A stretch of 64,000 nt of DNA from Spirochaetales bacterium (GTDB taxonomy: Bacteria > Spirochaetota > Spirochaetia > DAHUYW01): the NCBI GenBank assembly GCA_027306915.1, contig DAHUYW010000005.1, positions 94,185 to 158,184 on the forward strand, read 5' to 3'. The notes under the pieces are model-generated. The model was not told the origin of the DNA, searched no databases, and saw nothing but the letters and a program-made list of their open reading frames with translations. Every line of letters starts with the position of its first letter. The first letter of the stretch is position 1. Position numbers and translations under genes: made by a program. Positions 38,080 through 46,539 of the stretch are shown one piece after another.

Positions 38080-39150
38080 CTACCTTCCCTCGAGCCCGCG
38101 AATCGCTTTGCGCGACTTCCGGTTCACAGGCGCGTCCTCGGGCGACATCGACAAAATCTTTTTATAGAACCCTTTTGCCTTGTCCGGATCGTTCTTGCCT
38201 TGGTAGCAGCTGCCGACGTAATAGAGTGCTTCGACGATATCCGGATGTCTGGGATAGCGCTGGATCATAGTCGTGAAGTGTCCTATGCACTTGTCGTAGT
38301 CTTCCAACGAGTAAAGACAGCGGCCAATCTCGAAGATCGACTTTGCGACATACTCCTCGTCCTGTCCGGCAGCAACTATTTCCTTGAACTCGGAGAGCGC
38401 CTCTGCGTACTTCTGCTGGCTGAACAGGCTTACGGCGTTGTAGAAGCGCTGGGCGACCTCTGAAAGCTCACCGTTTCCTGTCTGGGGCCGCGGAGCCGTG
38501 GCGACCGCCGCGCCTCCTCCGCCGGCCCGACCTGAGCCCGCGCTCGCAGCCCCCGCGGCCGCCATGGCACCGGCCGGGGCAGCCCCTCGACCGGAGACCG
38601 CGGCTCCGCCTGCCTTGGCATAGCGCTCGGCAGCCTCGGAATTGAGAAGGGCCTGCTGAGCGTAGGCCCCCGACGGATAGTAGGTCAGGTAACGGCGGAA
38701 GGCGTGGAGCGCCTGGCTGTAGCGCTTTGACTTCAGATAGTACTCGCCGATGTTGAAGAGCCCCGCCTCGTGATTTTCCACCTGCTCGTCGTTCGAGATG
38801 AGGTCTCGGACCTGCTTGTGAATACGCCGGAGCTGATTGGAGAAGACCTTGAGCATCTTCATGATGATCCGCGTGTTGTTCAGGGCTACCTGCTCGAACT
38901 CGGGCACTGTGAAGACAATGGTGTCGGCGTCATGGAGAACGATGGCTGTCTCCTCGCGCGGATACTTGCCGAGGGCGGATTTCACCCCAAAGAACTCGCC
39001 CGTTTGGATGAGGTCGTACATCTCCTGCCCAGTCTCGATGTCGTTGTACTTAAGGCTAACCTTGCCGGCCTTCAACAGATAAACCTTGTCGCTTGTGTCG
39101 CCCTTAAAGTAGACAATCGAATTTGACTTGAAGGCCACCGACTTAGGCAT
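38080..39150 (-). CDS. Cyclic-nucleotide-binding domain fused to TPR repeats
   Basis: 356 aa with no DNA-binding domain. Residues about 1-110 form a cNMP-binding fold (VYLLKAGKVSLKYN, GEFFGVKSALGKYPREETAIV). The binding cassette differs from the Crp pattern (REETA in place of RSATA), so nucleotide affinity is uncertain. A helix and TPR pair follow (about 125-180), then a low-complexity Ala/Gly linker (about 185-230), then further TPRs resembling YbgF/CpoB (about 235-345). It is likely a cytoplasmic adaptor that joins a nucleotide signal to a protein complex. It is co-transcribed with the Crp-like gene. Confidence 0.82.
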   Translation of the reverse strand: MPKSVAFKSNSIVYFKGDTSDKVYLLKAGKVSLKYNDIETGQEMYDLIQTGEFFGVKSALGKYPREETAIVLHDADTIVFTVPEFEQVALNNTRIIMKMLKVFSNQLRRIHKQVRDLISNDEQVENHEAGLFNIGEYYLKSKRYSQALHAFRRYLTYYPSGAYAQQALLNSEAAERYAKAGGAAVSGRGAAPAGAMAAAGAASAGSGRAGGGGAAVATAPRPQTGNGELSEVAQRFYNAVSLFSQQKYAEALSEFKEIVAAGQDEEYVAKSIFEIGRCLYSLEDYDKCIGHFTTMIQRYPRHPDIVEALYYVGSCYQGKNDPDKAKGFYKKILSMSPEDAPVNRKSRKAIRGLEGR

Positions 39151-39336
39151 CTTGGTTCCTGTCTGCTCCCATCATCCCGGCGCCCCAGGCGTTTTGGACA
39201 ATGATACCATATATTGAATTATTAGTACCAAAAAGTAGAAAAACAGTGAAGAGCGCAAGACACGTAAAGCCCATTTGTCCCACCCTTGATCTCGTAATTT
39301 CTTATCGGCTCTCAACAAAGAGAAGAGCAGTGAAAC

Positions 39337-39364
39337 TTGACCTCCTCCCTTTTGCGAGTATCCT
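39337..39364 (+). promoter_or_regulatory. Promoter of the PHP gene, leaderless geometry
   Basis: TTGACC at 39337-39342, a 16-base spacer and TATCCT at 39359-39364. Six bases separate the -10 box from the ATG at 39371 and no Shine-Dalgarno is present, so a leaderless transcript is predicted. Confidence 0.65.
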
Positions 39365-39370
39365 GGTTGC

Positions 39371-40228
39371 ATGATCGACCTGCACACACATTCCAACTGC
39401 TCTGACGGGACTTTGAGCCCCACGGAGCTCGTCAGGCTCGCCTCCTCCTCGGGGCTTTCCGCGATAGCGCTGACGGACCATGACACGGTGGCCGGTCTCG
39501 ACCAAGCGCTTGCCGCTTGCCGCTCGGAAGGGATTCACTTTCTCGGAGGAGTCGAGTTCGAAGCCGCCTTTTCGCCGGGAAAGCTTCATATCCTCGGTAT
39601 CGGCCTGTCAGACTGGCACGGAAGGATCGAGGAGCGGCTCATCGAGATGCGGGAGAAGCGCACCGAGAGGAACAGGAGAATAATCGACAAGATGCAGAGA
39701 GCCGGAATCGCGGCCACGCTCGCCGATATCGAGAAGATCGCAGTCGGGACTGTCGTCGGCCGCCCCCATTTTGCAGAGTTTCTTGTCCAGCGTGGAATAG
39801 TTCGCACGATCCAGGAGGGCTTCGACCGCTACCTTGCTACCGGAAAGCGCTTCTATGCGAAGCGTGAGAACCTGCAGCCGGCGGAGGTCATTGCTCTTAT
39901 TCGGGAGGCGGGTGGCAAAGCCGTCCTCGCCCATCCCCTCTCCCTCAAGGTCAGCCTCCGCCGTCTCGCCGGGCTCATCGACAGTTTCAAGGCGATTGGG
40001 ATGGAGGGGATCGAGGCCTTTCACGCAAACGCCCCCCTCCCCGTTGCGGAACAGATCGCCTCCATGGCTCGGGCGGCAGGATTGATTGTCACGGCAGGCT
40101 CGGACTTTCACGGGGACTACCGGCCGGATCGCCGGCTGGGAAGGGGAGCTGGGGGGCTTCCCATCGGCGACGAGTACCTGCAGCCCTTTCTCTACGGCGC
40201 CCCGGCGCCTTCTCCTCGCGACGGCTGA
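39371..40228 (+). CDS. PHP-domain phosphoesterase (RNase AM/YciV-like)
   Basis: 285-aa metal-dependent phosphoesterase. PHP motifs are visible in order: DLHTHSNCSDG (motif I), TDHDTVAG (II), GVEFEA, then AVLAHPLSL and GSDFHGDYR (IV). E. coli YciV/RnaA of this family matures the 5' ends of rRNA and hydrolyses 3',5'-bisphosphonucleotides. The match is at family level; the exact substrate is open. Monocistronic, divergent from the cNMP-TPR operon. Confidence 0.88.
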   Translation: MIDLHTHSNCSDGTLSPTELVRLASSSGLSAIALTDHDTVAGLDQALAACRSEGIHFLGGVEFEAAFSPGKLHILGIGLSDWHGRIEERLIEMREKRTERNRRIIDKMQRAGIAATLADIEKIAVGTVVGRPHFAEFLVQRGIVRTIQEGFDRYLATGKRFYAKRENLQPAEVIALIREAGGKAVLAHPLSLKVSLRRLAGLIDSFKAIGMEGIEAFHANAPLPVAEQIASMARAAGLIVTAGSDFHGDYRPDRRLGRGAGGLPIGDEYLQPFLYGAPAPSPRDG

Positions 40229-40282
40229 AAAGCGCAACGGAGGCGGTGACGTCGCAACCTAACGGCTCGCACGAGGGTCGCT

Positions 40283-40311
40283 TTGACGTCCCCCCGCTTA
40301 TCGGATATCAT
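40283..40311 (+). promoter_or_regulatory. Promoter of the mla operon
   Basis: TTGACG at 40283-40288 and TATCAT at 40306-40311, spaced by 17 bases, about 20 bases before the ATG at 40332. Confidence 0.7.
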
Positions 40312-40331
40312 CACACCGAGAGACAGGCCGC

Positions 40332-41111
40332 ATGGTAGCTCGCATAGGACGATGGTTCATTCAGCGCACGCGAGGACTCTTCTACGCGGCCGGCTTCTTG
40401 GTTCAAGTCTTGAGGTCGGCAATCTTCTTCGGCCGAGACTCTCGAATTGCCTACCGAGTGCTGACCATGCAGATCCTTTTTACGGGGGTCGGCGCGCTCA
40501 CGGTCGTTGCGGTTCTCGCAGTTTCCCTGGGAGCGGTGATCATCATTCAGGGCATGTCTCTTCTTCCCCAATTCGGCCAAGGACAGCTCATCTACACGAT
40601 CCTCATCACCGTCATCACTCGCGAGCTCGGACCGATTCTCACGGCGTTCATCATCATCGCTCGCTCGGGGACCGCGATAGCGACCGAGCTGGGGAACATG
40701 GTTGTCTCTCACGAGATAGAGGCCTATGTCTCAGTAGGGATAAATCCCATCTCCTACCTGGTGGTCCCGCGGTTTCTCGGCGTTACCGCGTCGCTTCTCC
40801 TGCTGAATCTCTATTTCAATATCTTCGGCCTTATGGGGTCCTATTTCATCACGCAGCTGATACACCCCATTGCCTTTGCGCAGTACTTTCGAAGTCTCCT
40901 CGTCAGCCTTTCGACCTCGGACATCTTTTCCAGTCTCCTGAAGAGCCTCGTCTTCGGGGTAATCATATCAACGGTTTCGACCTACAACGGGTTTCGAGTC
41001 GAGGGGGCATCGACGGAGATCCCACAGGCGGTCATCAAGGCCGTCGGACAGAGCTTCGTTCTTTGCATCCTGGCCGACGCAGTCATCACCCTTATCTACT
41101 ATGTGCGGTAA
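40332..41111 (+). CDS. mlaE: MlaE-type ABC transporter permease
   Basis: 259-aa inner-membrane permease of the lipid-transport ABC family that partners MCE proteins. Five or six hydrophobic segments are visible, with the family signature around TRELGPILTAFIIIARSGTAIATELGNM. First gene of a permease-ATPase-MCE set. It should act in glycerophospholipid traffic between inner and outer membranes; direction cannot be read from sequence. Five bases separate it from the ATPase gene. Confidence 0.92.
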   Translation: MVARIGRWFIQRTRGLFYAAGFLVQVLRSAIFFGRDSRIAYRVLTMQILFTGVGALTVVAVLAVSLGAVIIIQGMSLLPQFGQGQLIYTILITVITRELGPILTAFIIIARSGTAIATELGNMVVSHEIEAYVSVGINPISYLVVPRFLGVTASLLLLNLYFNIFGLMGSYFITQLIHPIAFAQYFRSLLVSLSTSDIFSSLLKSLVFGVIISTVSTYNGFRVEGASTEIPQAVIKAVGQSFVLCILADAVITLIYYVR

Positions 41112-41116
41112 GCGTC

Positions 41117-41914
41117 ATGAATGAGCCCGGCATTGAGTTGCGTGAGATCGTAGTGCGTCGCGGTGATACGACCGCCCTGGATGACGTCTCCGTGTTGTTT
41201 CCCGAAGGCAAAACGACCGTGATCCTCGGACCGTCGGGGTGCGGCAAAAGCACCCTTTTGAAGGTTGCCGCCGGGATTGCCCTTCCCGATTCCGGGAAGG
41301 TCTTCATAAACGGAAAGAATCTGAACGAGATGTCGATCCGGGAGAACAATGCGTTTCGCCGAGCCAGCGGTTTTATCTTTCAGGACTCCGCTCTCTGGTC
41401 CAACAGCACGATTCAACAGAATCTCAGCCTGCCGCTGCGCTTCCACTACCCCGCCATGTCGGATGAGGAGATAGCGCAGAGGGTGGATGCGCTCGTCCGG
41501 AGGGTCGGCTATCATGAGAGCCTCACCCACCGACCCGCTGAAAGCTCCTCCGGAGAGCGCAAGATCGTCTCGTTCCTCCGGGCCCTTGTCACCAACCCCT
41601 CTTTGCTCTACATGGACGAGCCTCTCACCGGCATCGACCACCAGACCACCGAGCGGATGACCGATATGATCCGCGAGCTCAAGCGAGAGGCCAGGACGAT
41701 CATCATCGTCACCCACGACCCCGTTTTGACCTCGCAGCTGGCTGATTACCTTGTCGTGCTCGACCGAGGGCACCTTCTGGAAAGCGGGCCCCTTGCTCAG
41801 ATCGTCAAGTCGACCCGCACGGAGGTAATCGCGATCCTTTCCCGCGTGTTGAGCGAAGCCTCGACTTTCGACGGCAGCATCCTCGACCTTCTCGATCAGG
41901 GATTCGGGATGTAG
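41117..41914 (+). CDS. mlaF: MlaF-type ABC transporter ATP-binding protein
   Basis: 265 aa. Walker A is GPSGCGKST, the Q-loop FIFQDSALW, Walker B LLYMDEP, and the H-loop His is in IIVTHDP. The ABC signature normally written LSGGQ is SSSGERK here, keeping the Ser-Gly pair. The ATG at 41117 follows the permease stop by five bases; the frame is open upstream inside mlaE but that part is a shadow. No mlaB (STAS) gene is adjacent. Confidence 0.92.
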   Translation: MNEPGIELREIVVRRGDTTALDDVSVLFPEGKTTVILGPSGCGKSTLLKVAAGIALPDSGKVFINGKNLNEMSIRENNAFRRASGFIFQDSALWSNSTIQQNLSLPLRFHYPAMSDEEIAQRVDALVRRVGYHESLTHRPAESSSGERKIVSFLRALVTNPSLLYMDEPLTGIDHQTTERMTDMIRELKREARTIIIVTHDPVLTSQLADYLVVLDRGHLLESGPLAQIVKSTRTEVIAILSRVLSEASTFDGSILDLLDQGFGM

Positions 41915-42003
41915 CAAAAGCTGCCTCAAATTGACAGTCGGGGGAAAAGGGGGCAAGATAGCGCGATGGGTAGCCGAGGTGTGGCTGCAGTGTTGTTAGC
42001 GGA

Positions 42004-43050
42004 ATGAAGTTTAGGATCCGGTTCGCCGAGCAGGTCGTCGGCATCTTCGCGTTGTTGGGTATCGCATTCCTCGCTCTCGTGCTTATCCTCATGGGGATCA
42101 ACCAGCGCTGGTTTGCAAAAGACTACAACTTCACCAGTCGCTTCCCTTCGGGGAACGGCCTAAGCGTTGGGATGCCGATCAAGTTCAAAGGCTTTGAGAT
42201 CGGACAGGTCGACAGAATCGTCCTCGAGCACGACAACACCGTCGGCATACGATTCCATATCTTCGACACCTACATCGATAAGGTGCGTCCGGACTCTGTG
42301 CTCGAGCTCGCCTCGAGCCCGCTCGGCTTCGGTGGAGGCCTCCTCTTCCATCCCGGAAAGGCCGGAGGGCCGCACCCCCCCGAACGATCGTACATCCCAT
42401 CCATCAACATGCCTGATGGCAGGAGGCTCGTCCGGGAGGGACTTGTCGAGATTCCTCCCAATACCGACACGGTGAACAGAATCATCGATGACGTGGGTCC
42501 CATTCTCCACAACGTCAACAAGACGCTTGCGTCGCTGAACAGCTTGGTGGGGACGCTTAATTCGAATCTGAGCGGCGAAGGGACCGGGCCGGTCGGCTCG
42601 TTGGTTCGCAACGCGTCTGATCTGACGAACCAGGCGACCGTGACCCTTGCCCAGACAACCGTGCGAATAAACAAACTTCTCGACAATTTGGATGCCATCT
42701 CGAACCAGCTTTCCGTCGCAGCCGCCTCCCCGGAAGGACCGGTTCGCGGACTCCTGAAGCCGCAGGGCTCGCTCGCAACGATACTAAACGACAACAACGC
42801 CCTCTTCGACCGCTTGACGGCTACCCTTGACAGCATGAATCAGACAATCACGCAGCTCAACGCCTTCATCAAGTACTTGAACAACAGTCAGCCGCAGATC
42901 ACTGGAATCCTCGAGCAGGGTCGACAAACGCTTCAGCAGGGTACAGACGTGCTCGAAGGGCTGAAGAACAACCCGCTGCTGCGGGGTGGAATACCCGCGC
43001 GGATCCCGCAGACCGGGACCCATCAGGGTTACCGGGACCAGGACTTCTAG
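42004..43050 (+). CDS. mlaD: MCE-domain protein (MlaD family)
   Basis: Substrate-binding part of the transporter, anchored by one N-terminal helix (about residues 12-32) with a periplasmic MCE domain (about 40-125: FPSGNGLSVGMPIKFKGFEIGQV). A long helical region (about 160-330) follows with repeated Asn/Leu heptad-like segments, which in longer MCE proteins forms a tunnel or needle. At 348 aa it is longer than E. coli MlaD (183 aa). It lies 90 bases after mlaF. Confidence 0.9.
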   Translation: MKFRIRFAEQVVGIFALLGIAFLALVLILMGINQRWFAKDYNFTSRFPSGNGLSVGMPIKFKGFEIGQVDRIVLEHDNTVGIRFHIFDTYIDKVRPDSVLELASSPLGFGGGLLFHPGKAGGPHPPERSYIPSINMPDGRRLVREGLVEIPPNTDTVNRIIDDVGPILHNVNKTLASLNSLVGTLNSNLSGEGTGPVGSLVRNASDLTNQATVTLAQTTVRINKLLDNLDAISNQLSVAAASPEGPVRGLLKPQGSLATILNDNNALFDRLTATLDSMNQTITQLNAFIKYLNNSQPQITGILEQGRQTLQQGTDVLEGLKNNPLLRGGIPARIPQTGTHQGYRDQDF

Positions 43051-43052
43051 CG

Positions 43053-43985
43053 ATGGAGCTCACGCCTTCTCGAGCGGCGGCTGCAGCGTTTCTGACCGCC
43101 CTGCTTCTGGCCGGATGCTCGTCGGCGCCCAAGCCAAAGACGGAGATCAATTCCGTTAAGAACGAGGCAGCCCAGTACACTTCCGCCGGAAATGGCTACT
43201 TCGACCAGGGCAACTACAGCCAAGCTGAGAAGTTTTTCGCTCTCGCGCTCCAGGACAACCTTTCGATCTATTACGAGCCCGGGATGGTACGCTCCTACAA
43301 CTCGCTCGGCAAAGTCTACCTGGCGGTCGGCGATCTCGGCGCCGCGGAGGCCGAATTTCGAAATGCCTACGACGTGGCGAAGCGGCTGAATGATCTCGAG
43401 CTCCTCATCGAGACCGAAAGCAACCTTGGCGAGCTTCAGCTCGCGCGCGGCCAGCCCAGCGAAGCTCTTGCCACGTTCAAGGATGCGCTCGCGAAGACCG
43501 CCGATCCTCAATCCTCCACTGCCGCCCGGCTCTATCACAACATCGGGGCGGCCTACAAGGAGCTCGGAGACTACGCCTCCGCCCTGGAATCCCTCAAGCG
43601 GGCGCTCGATCTCCACCTCGCGCTCAAAGCCGCCGGCGAGCAGGCATCCGACTACTATATGATCGCCTCGGTCTATTCGAAGGAGAACGACTTTAAGCAA
43701 GCCACCGACTTTGCGGCCCTGGCCCTTGCGAGCGACCAGAAAATGGAGAACAAGCCGGGAATCGCATCGGACCTGCTCGCCCTGGGCCTCATCGCCGAGC
43801 GATCCGGTGATCTTGCGACCGCCTACAACCGCTACTACGCCTCGTTCCAGGTCTACAAGAGCATCGGTCTCGTGGCTGAGGTGAAGGAGCTCTTGGGAAG
43901 ACTGGCCCGCGTTGCGTTCGATCTTGGGCGTCCGGAGGAAGCCGCGAGCTACCGGAAGGCTCTCAAAAGCCTTGGGGGCGAATAG
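43053..43985 (+). CDS. TPR-repeat lipoprotein
   Basis: 310 aa. Lipoprotein signal with lipobox LLAGC (Cys22), then continuous TPRs (about 45-300), such as QAEKFFALALQDN, YNSLGKVYLAVGDLGAAEAEF and YHNIGAAYKELGDYASALESL. It starts two bases after mlaD, so it may be an accessory of the lipid transporter or of outer-membrane assembly. No enzymatic motif. Confidence 0.8.
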   Translation: MELTPSRAAAAAFLTALLLAGCSSAPKPKTEINSVKNEAAQYTSAGNGYFDQGNYSQAEKFFALALQDNLSIYYEPGMVRSYNSLGKVYLAVGDLGAAEAEFRNAYDVAKRLNDLELLIETESNLGELQLARGQPSEALATFKDALAKTADPQSSTAARLYHNIGAAYKELGDYASALESLKRALDLHLALKAAGEQASDYYMIASVYSKENDFKQATDFAALALASDQKMENKPGIASDLLALGLIAERSGDLATAYNRYYASFQVYKSIGLVAEVKELLGRLARVAFDLGRPEEAASYRKALKSLGGE

Positions 43986-43986
43986 G

Positions 43987-44436
43987 GTGAGCCGTCTAAC
44001 CGTTCGGGAGACGGCTGTACGGATTCTCAAAGGGTACGCGAGGACATTGCGGAGGGTGCTGGCCGTCGTGGTGATGCTCATGGCGACCCTCGTCGGGGCT
44101 GCGGCAATCGTGTTCCCGCTATGGTATCTGTCCACGCAGCTGCGGTCGCTCTATACGGCGGTGGCACTCGTGATATGCGCAGCGGGACTCGTTTACCTGG
44201 TTGTTCGCAGAGTCATCAGCTTCATGGGCTACCCGGCGCACCTTCGTACCCGGAAGCTCAAGTCCGCGGCAGCCCGCCTCGCGGGCGTGGTCCTCGCGCT
44301 CGCGCTGTTGTACCTGATCGTCGGACTTTACGTCTATCATCTCTTAGCTGCGGCCATTCCCCTGTCGATCATCTATCTGTTGGTGCTTGGATACGTGCTA
44401 TATGTACGACGGAGTCCGTCACATCGCCAAGACTGA
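43987..44436 (+). CDS. Small polytopic membrane protein of unknown function
   Basis: 149 aa from GTG 43987, two bases after the TPR lipoprotein stop; the open frame reaches back to 43912 inside that gene. Four hydrophobic segments are visible (about 20-40, 48-66, 90-110 and 112-135), with basic loops between. No recognised family. It is packed between the TPR lipoprotein and the M23 peptidase and overlaps the latter by about 35 bases, so it probably belongs to the same envelope operon. Confidence 0.6.
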   Translation: MSRLTVRETAVRILKGYARTLRRVLAVVVMLMATLVGAAAIVFPLWYLSTQLRSLYTAVALVICAAGLVYLVVRRVISFMGYPAHLRTRKLKSAAARLAGVVLALALLYLIVGLYVYHLLAAAIPLSIIYLLVLGYVLYVRRSPSHRQD

Positions 44437-45361
44437 GCGGGCGGGCAGGAAGCTGCTCGTCAGACTGGCACTGGTCTGCATGCTGCTTGCCCCCGCATCC
44501 CCCCTTCTTGCGGAGGACCCCTACCCCGTCATAAAGAACCTCACGAACGACGATGTTCTCTACCGGCAGCTGGAAGATGATGTGGCGCTCTACTACCAGC
44601 GAGTCCAGAGCGGCAAGCCTCCACCTCCCCTTGGCATATTCGCATATCGAACCCGGAAGGGAGACGACCTCTACGGAATAGCCGCGCAGGTCAACCTTCC
44701 CTACGAGACCATCGCGACGGCCAACCACCTCGCGCATCCCGAGGCGTTTGAGCCGGGGACTCGCCTCCTTATCCCGAACATGCCGGGTCTTTTCATCCCT
44801 ACGGTACCTCGAACCGAGCTGGACTATCTGATGACGGCTTGGAGGGTAAAGTCCGGCGACCTCGGACAGTTCGTGAATCTGATCGAAGGCCGAGAGAGCG
44901 GCAAATATTACTTCGTGTCCGGGGCCCGCTTCCATCCGCTCGAACGGGCCTATTTCCTGAATGTCTTGTTTCGCTTTCCCCTCCCCAAAGCGGTGGTCAC
45001 GTCGCCGTTTGGAATGCGCATCGATCCTTTCACCCATCAAGTCGCATTCCACTCGGGTATCGACCTGGCCGCCCCGTTTGGAACAGACGTCTACGCGGCC
45101 CGCGGCGGGCAGGTAGCGGAGGTCGGGCACGACTTCACCTACGGGAATTACATCATTCTCGACCATCGCGGGGGCTATCAGACGGTCTACGGCCACCTCA
45201 GCGCTATTCTGGTCCGGTTGCATGAGGAGGTGACTTCCGGTATGATCATCGGAAAAGTCGGTAGCTCGGGGCTGTCCACAGGGCCACACCTTCATTTCGA
45301 GATACGCCTGAGAGGCCGCCCTGAGGATCCCGCGCCGCTTCTTTCGATGGATGGCCGATGA
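44402..45361 (+). CDS. LysM/M23-family murein peptidase
   Basis: 319-aa periplasmic peptidoglycan endopeptidase. Signal peptide (about 15-37, ending LLAED), a LysM-like module (about 75-122: TRKGDDLYGIAAQVNLPYETI) and a C-terminal LytM domain with zinc ligands in HSGIDLAAP and HLHFE. ATG at 44402 is preferred; a TTG at 44387 would add five residues. It overlaps the PEGA gene by four bases. It may cut cross-links during growth or flagellar insertion. Confidence 0.88.
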   Translation: MYDGVRHIAKTERAGRKLLVRLALVCMLLAPASPLLAEDPYPVIKNLTNDDVLYRQLEDDVALYYQRVQSGKPPPPLGIFAYRTRKGDDLYGIAAQVNLPYETIATANHLAHPEAFEPGTRLLIPNMPGLFIPTVPRTELDYLMTAWRVKSGDLGQFVNLIEGRESGKYYFVSGARFHPLERAYFLNVLFRFPLPKAVVTSPFGMRIDPFTHQVAFHSGIDLAAPFGTDVYAARGGQVAEVGHDFTYGNYIILDHRGGYQTVYGHLSAILVRLHEEVTSGMIIGKVGSSGLSTGPHLHFEIRLRGRPEDPAPLLSMDGR

Positions 45362-46338
45362 ATAGAACCGCCAAGTTGATAGTGGGGACGCTCCTTGTGG
45401 CGACAGGCTTCGCTCATGCCGATACCGTGCGGGGGACCCTGGTAGGGAGGCTCACCGTACAGGCCGATCAGGAATCCGGCGAAACTCTTGTGGGGATCGA
45501 CGATCTGCTCGGCGTCGACCTTGCGAGTGACACCCGCTTTTTCAAAGGTGTCGAGGTGGCCATTTCGATACCTCGCGAGGTCCGTAGATTCCGCGACTTG
45601 CTCGCCCTTTTCATCTACACCAACGTGAAACCGGAGCCATCGCAGGAGGTCGGCCGTTACACGGGAGATCAGGCCGGCTTCGTCGTGCTGCCACCGACGG
45701 CGAAGGCCTACATAAACATACCCCTCGCCACCAACAGCATCGAGCCTTCGGCCGAAACGATCACGCTTCCGGTGGCCATTGCGGCCAATCAGTTTCCCAT
45801 CATCCTTGCAGTTCTCCCTCTGGAAAAGGGAATTCCCGGCTCGATCGAGTCCAGCAAGTTCGCCATCTCAGCCAGGCCCGTCCTTCGCAACGAGGGGCTC
45901 CTGAGACTCACCCTCAACGAGGGCGGCTCGCCTCCGACCCTTCCTTTCGATCTCTCGATCGACGATCAGCAGGAGCCCTTCCCGCAGCCCGACGGATACG
46001 TCCTCCCGACCGGGCTGCATCACCTGCGGATTACCTCGGACTACTACACGGAACAGTTTCAGACCTTCGGAATCGATCAGGGAGCAACGACGAAAGTAAA
46101 CCTTACCCTTGTCCGGCCGGTTCCGAAACTTATTTTCGAGGCCCCGGCCATCGCGTCGGTTTATCTCGACGGCCAGCTTCTCACCCCCCTTCCGCGCACT
46201 CCCATGGTTGTCAAAGAGGGGACGCACGTGATACAATTCAAGTTCGGTGATTACTCGCTTACGAAGACGATCACGGTCGAGAAAGGGAAGACCTACAAAA
46301 TTTCTCTTTTTCTTGACATTTCGGTCCAGGAAAACTAA
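45358..46338 (+). CDS. Periplasmic PEGA-domain-like protein
   Basis: 326 aa. Signal peptide (1-21, FAHA then DT), a central beta-rich region of unknown type, and a C-terminal PEGA-like domain (about 255-320: ASVYLDGQLLTPLP, VKEGTHVIQFKFGDYSLTKTI). PEGA domains are surface or wall-binding in other bacteria. The start overlaps the M23 peptidase stop, so co-expression is certain to be close. Last gene before a terminator. Confidence 0.65.
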   Translation: MNRTAKLIVGTLLVATGFAHADTVRGTLVGRLTVQADQESGETLVGIDDLLGVDLASDTRFFKGVEVAISIPREVRRFRDLLALFIYTNVKPEPSQEVGRYTGDQAGFVVLPPTAKAYINIPLATNSIEPSAETITLPVAIAANQFPIILAVLPLEKGIPGSIESSKFAISARPVLRNEGLLRLTLNEGGSPPTLPFDLSIDDQQEPFPQPDGYVLPTGLHHLRITSDYYTEQFQTFGIDQGATTKVNLTLVRPVPKLIFEAPAIASVYLDGQLLTPLPRTPMVVKEGTHVIQFKFGDYSLTKTITVEKGKTYKISLFLDISVQEN

Positions 46339-46431
46339 ATATTAGGGGTGTAGAGACGATAATAATCTTGTCGGGATCTTAATATAGTTCCCCTCCCAGT
46401 TTACTATATTGGTACCGACAACACAAAGAGT

Positions 46432-46459
46432 AGGCCGATTCGCAAGAATCGGCCTTTTT
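46432..46459 (+). terminator. Terminator after the mla-M23-PEGA operon
   Basis: Perfect 10-bp stem AGGCCGATTC/GAATCGGCCT with loop GCAA, then a T run. It lies 94 bases after the PEGA gene and before the PBP promoter. Confidence 0.92.
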
Positions 46460-46501
46460 ATTGCCGCAAGCTCCTTCCTGCGGCGGCGAGGGGCGTGCGG
46501 C

Positions 46502-46531
46502 TTGACAAACGGATGGCCGGCTTCATACGCT
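46502..46531 (+). promoter_or_regulatory. Promoter of the class A PBP gene, leaderless geometry
   Basis: Perfect TTGACA (46502-46507), an 18-base spacer and TACGCT (46526-46531). Eight bases later is the ATG at 46540, with no Shine-Dalgarno. If used, the mRNA begins one to three bases before that ATG. Confidence 0.6.
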
Positions 46532-46539
46532 GGCTGTAT

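Noticed and set aside
39180..39250. AT-rich stretch upstream of the cNMP-TPR gene as a defined promoter
   Set aside because: Several weak -10 candidates but no -35 at proper spacing; a promoter is probably there but cannot be placed.
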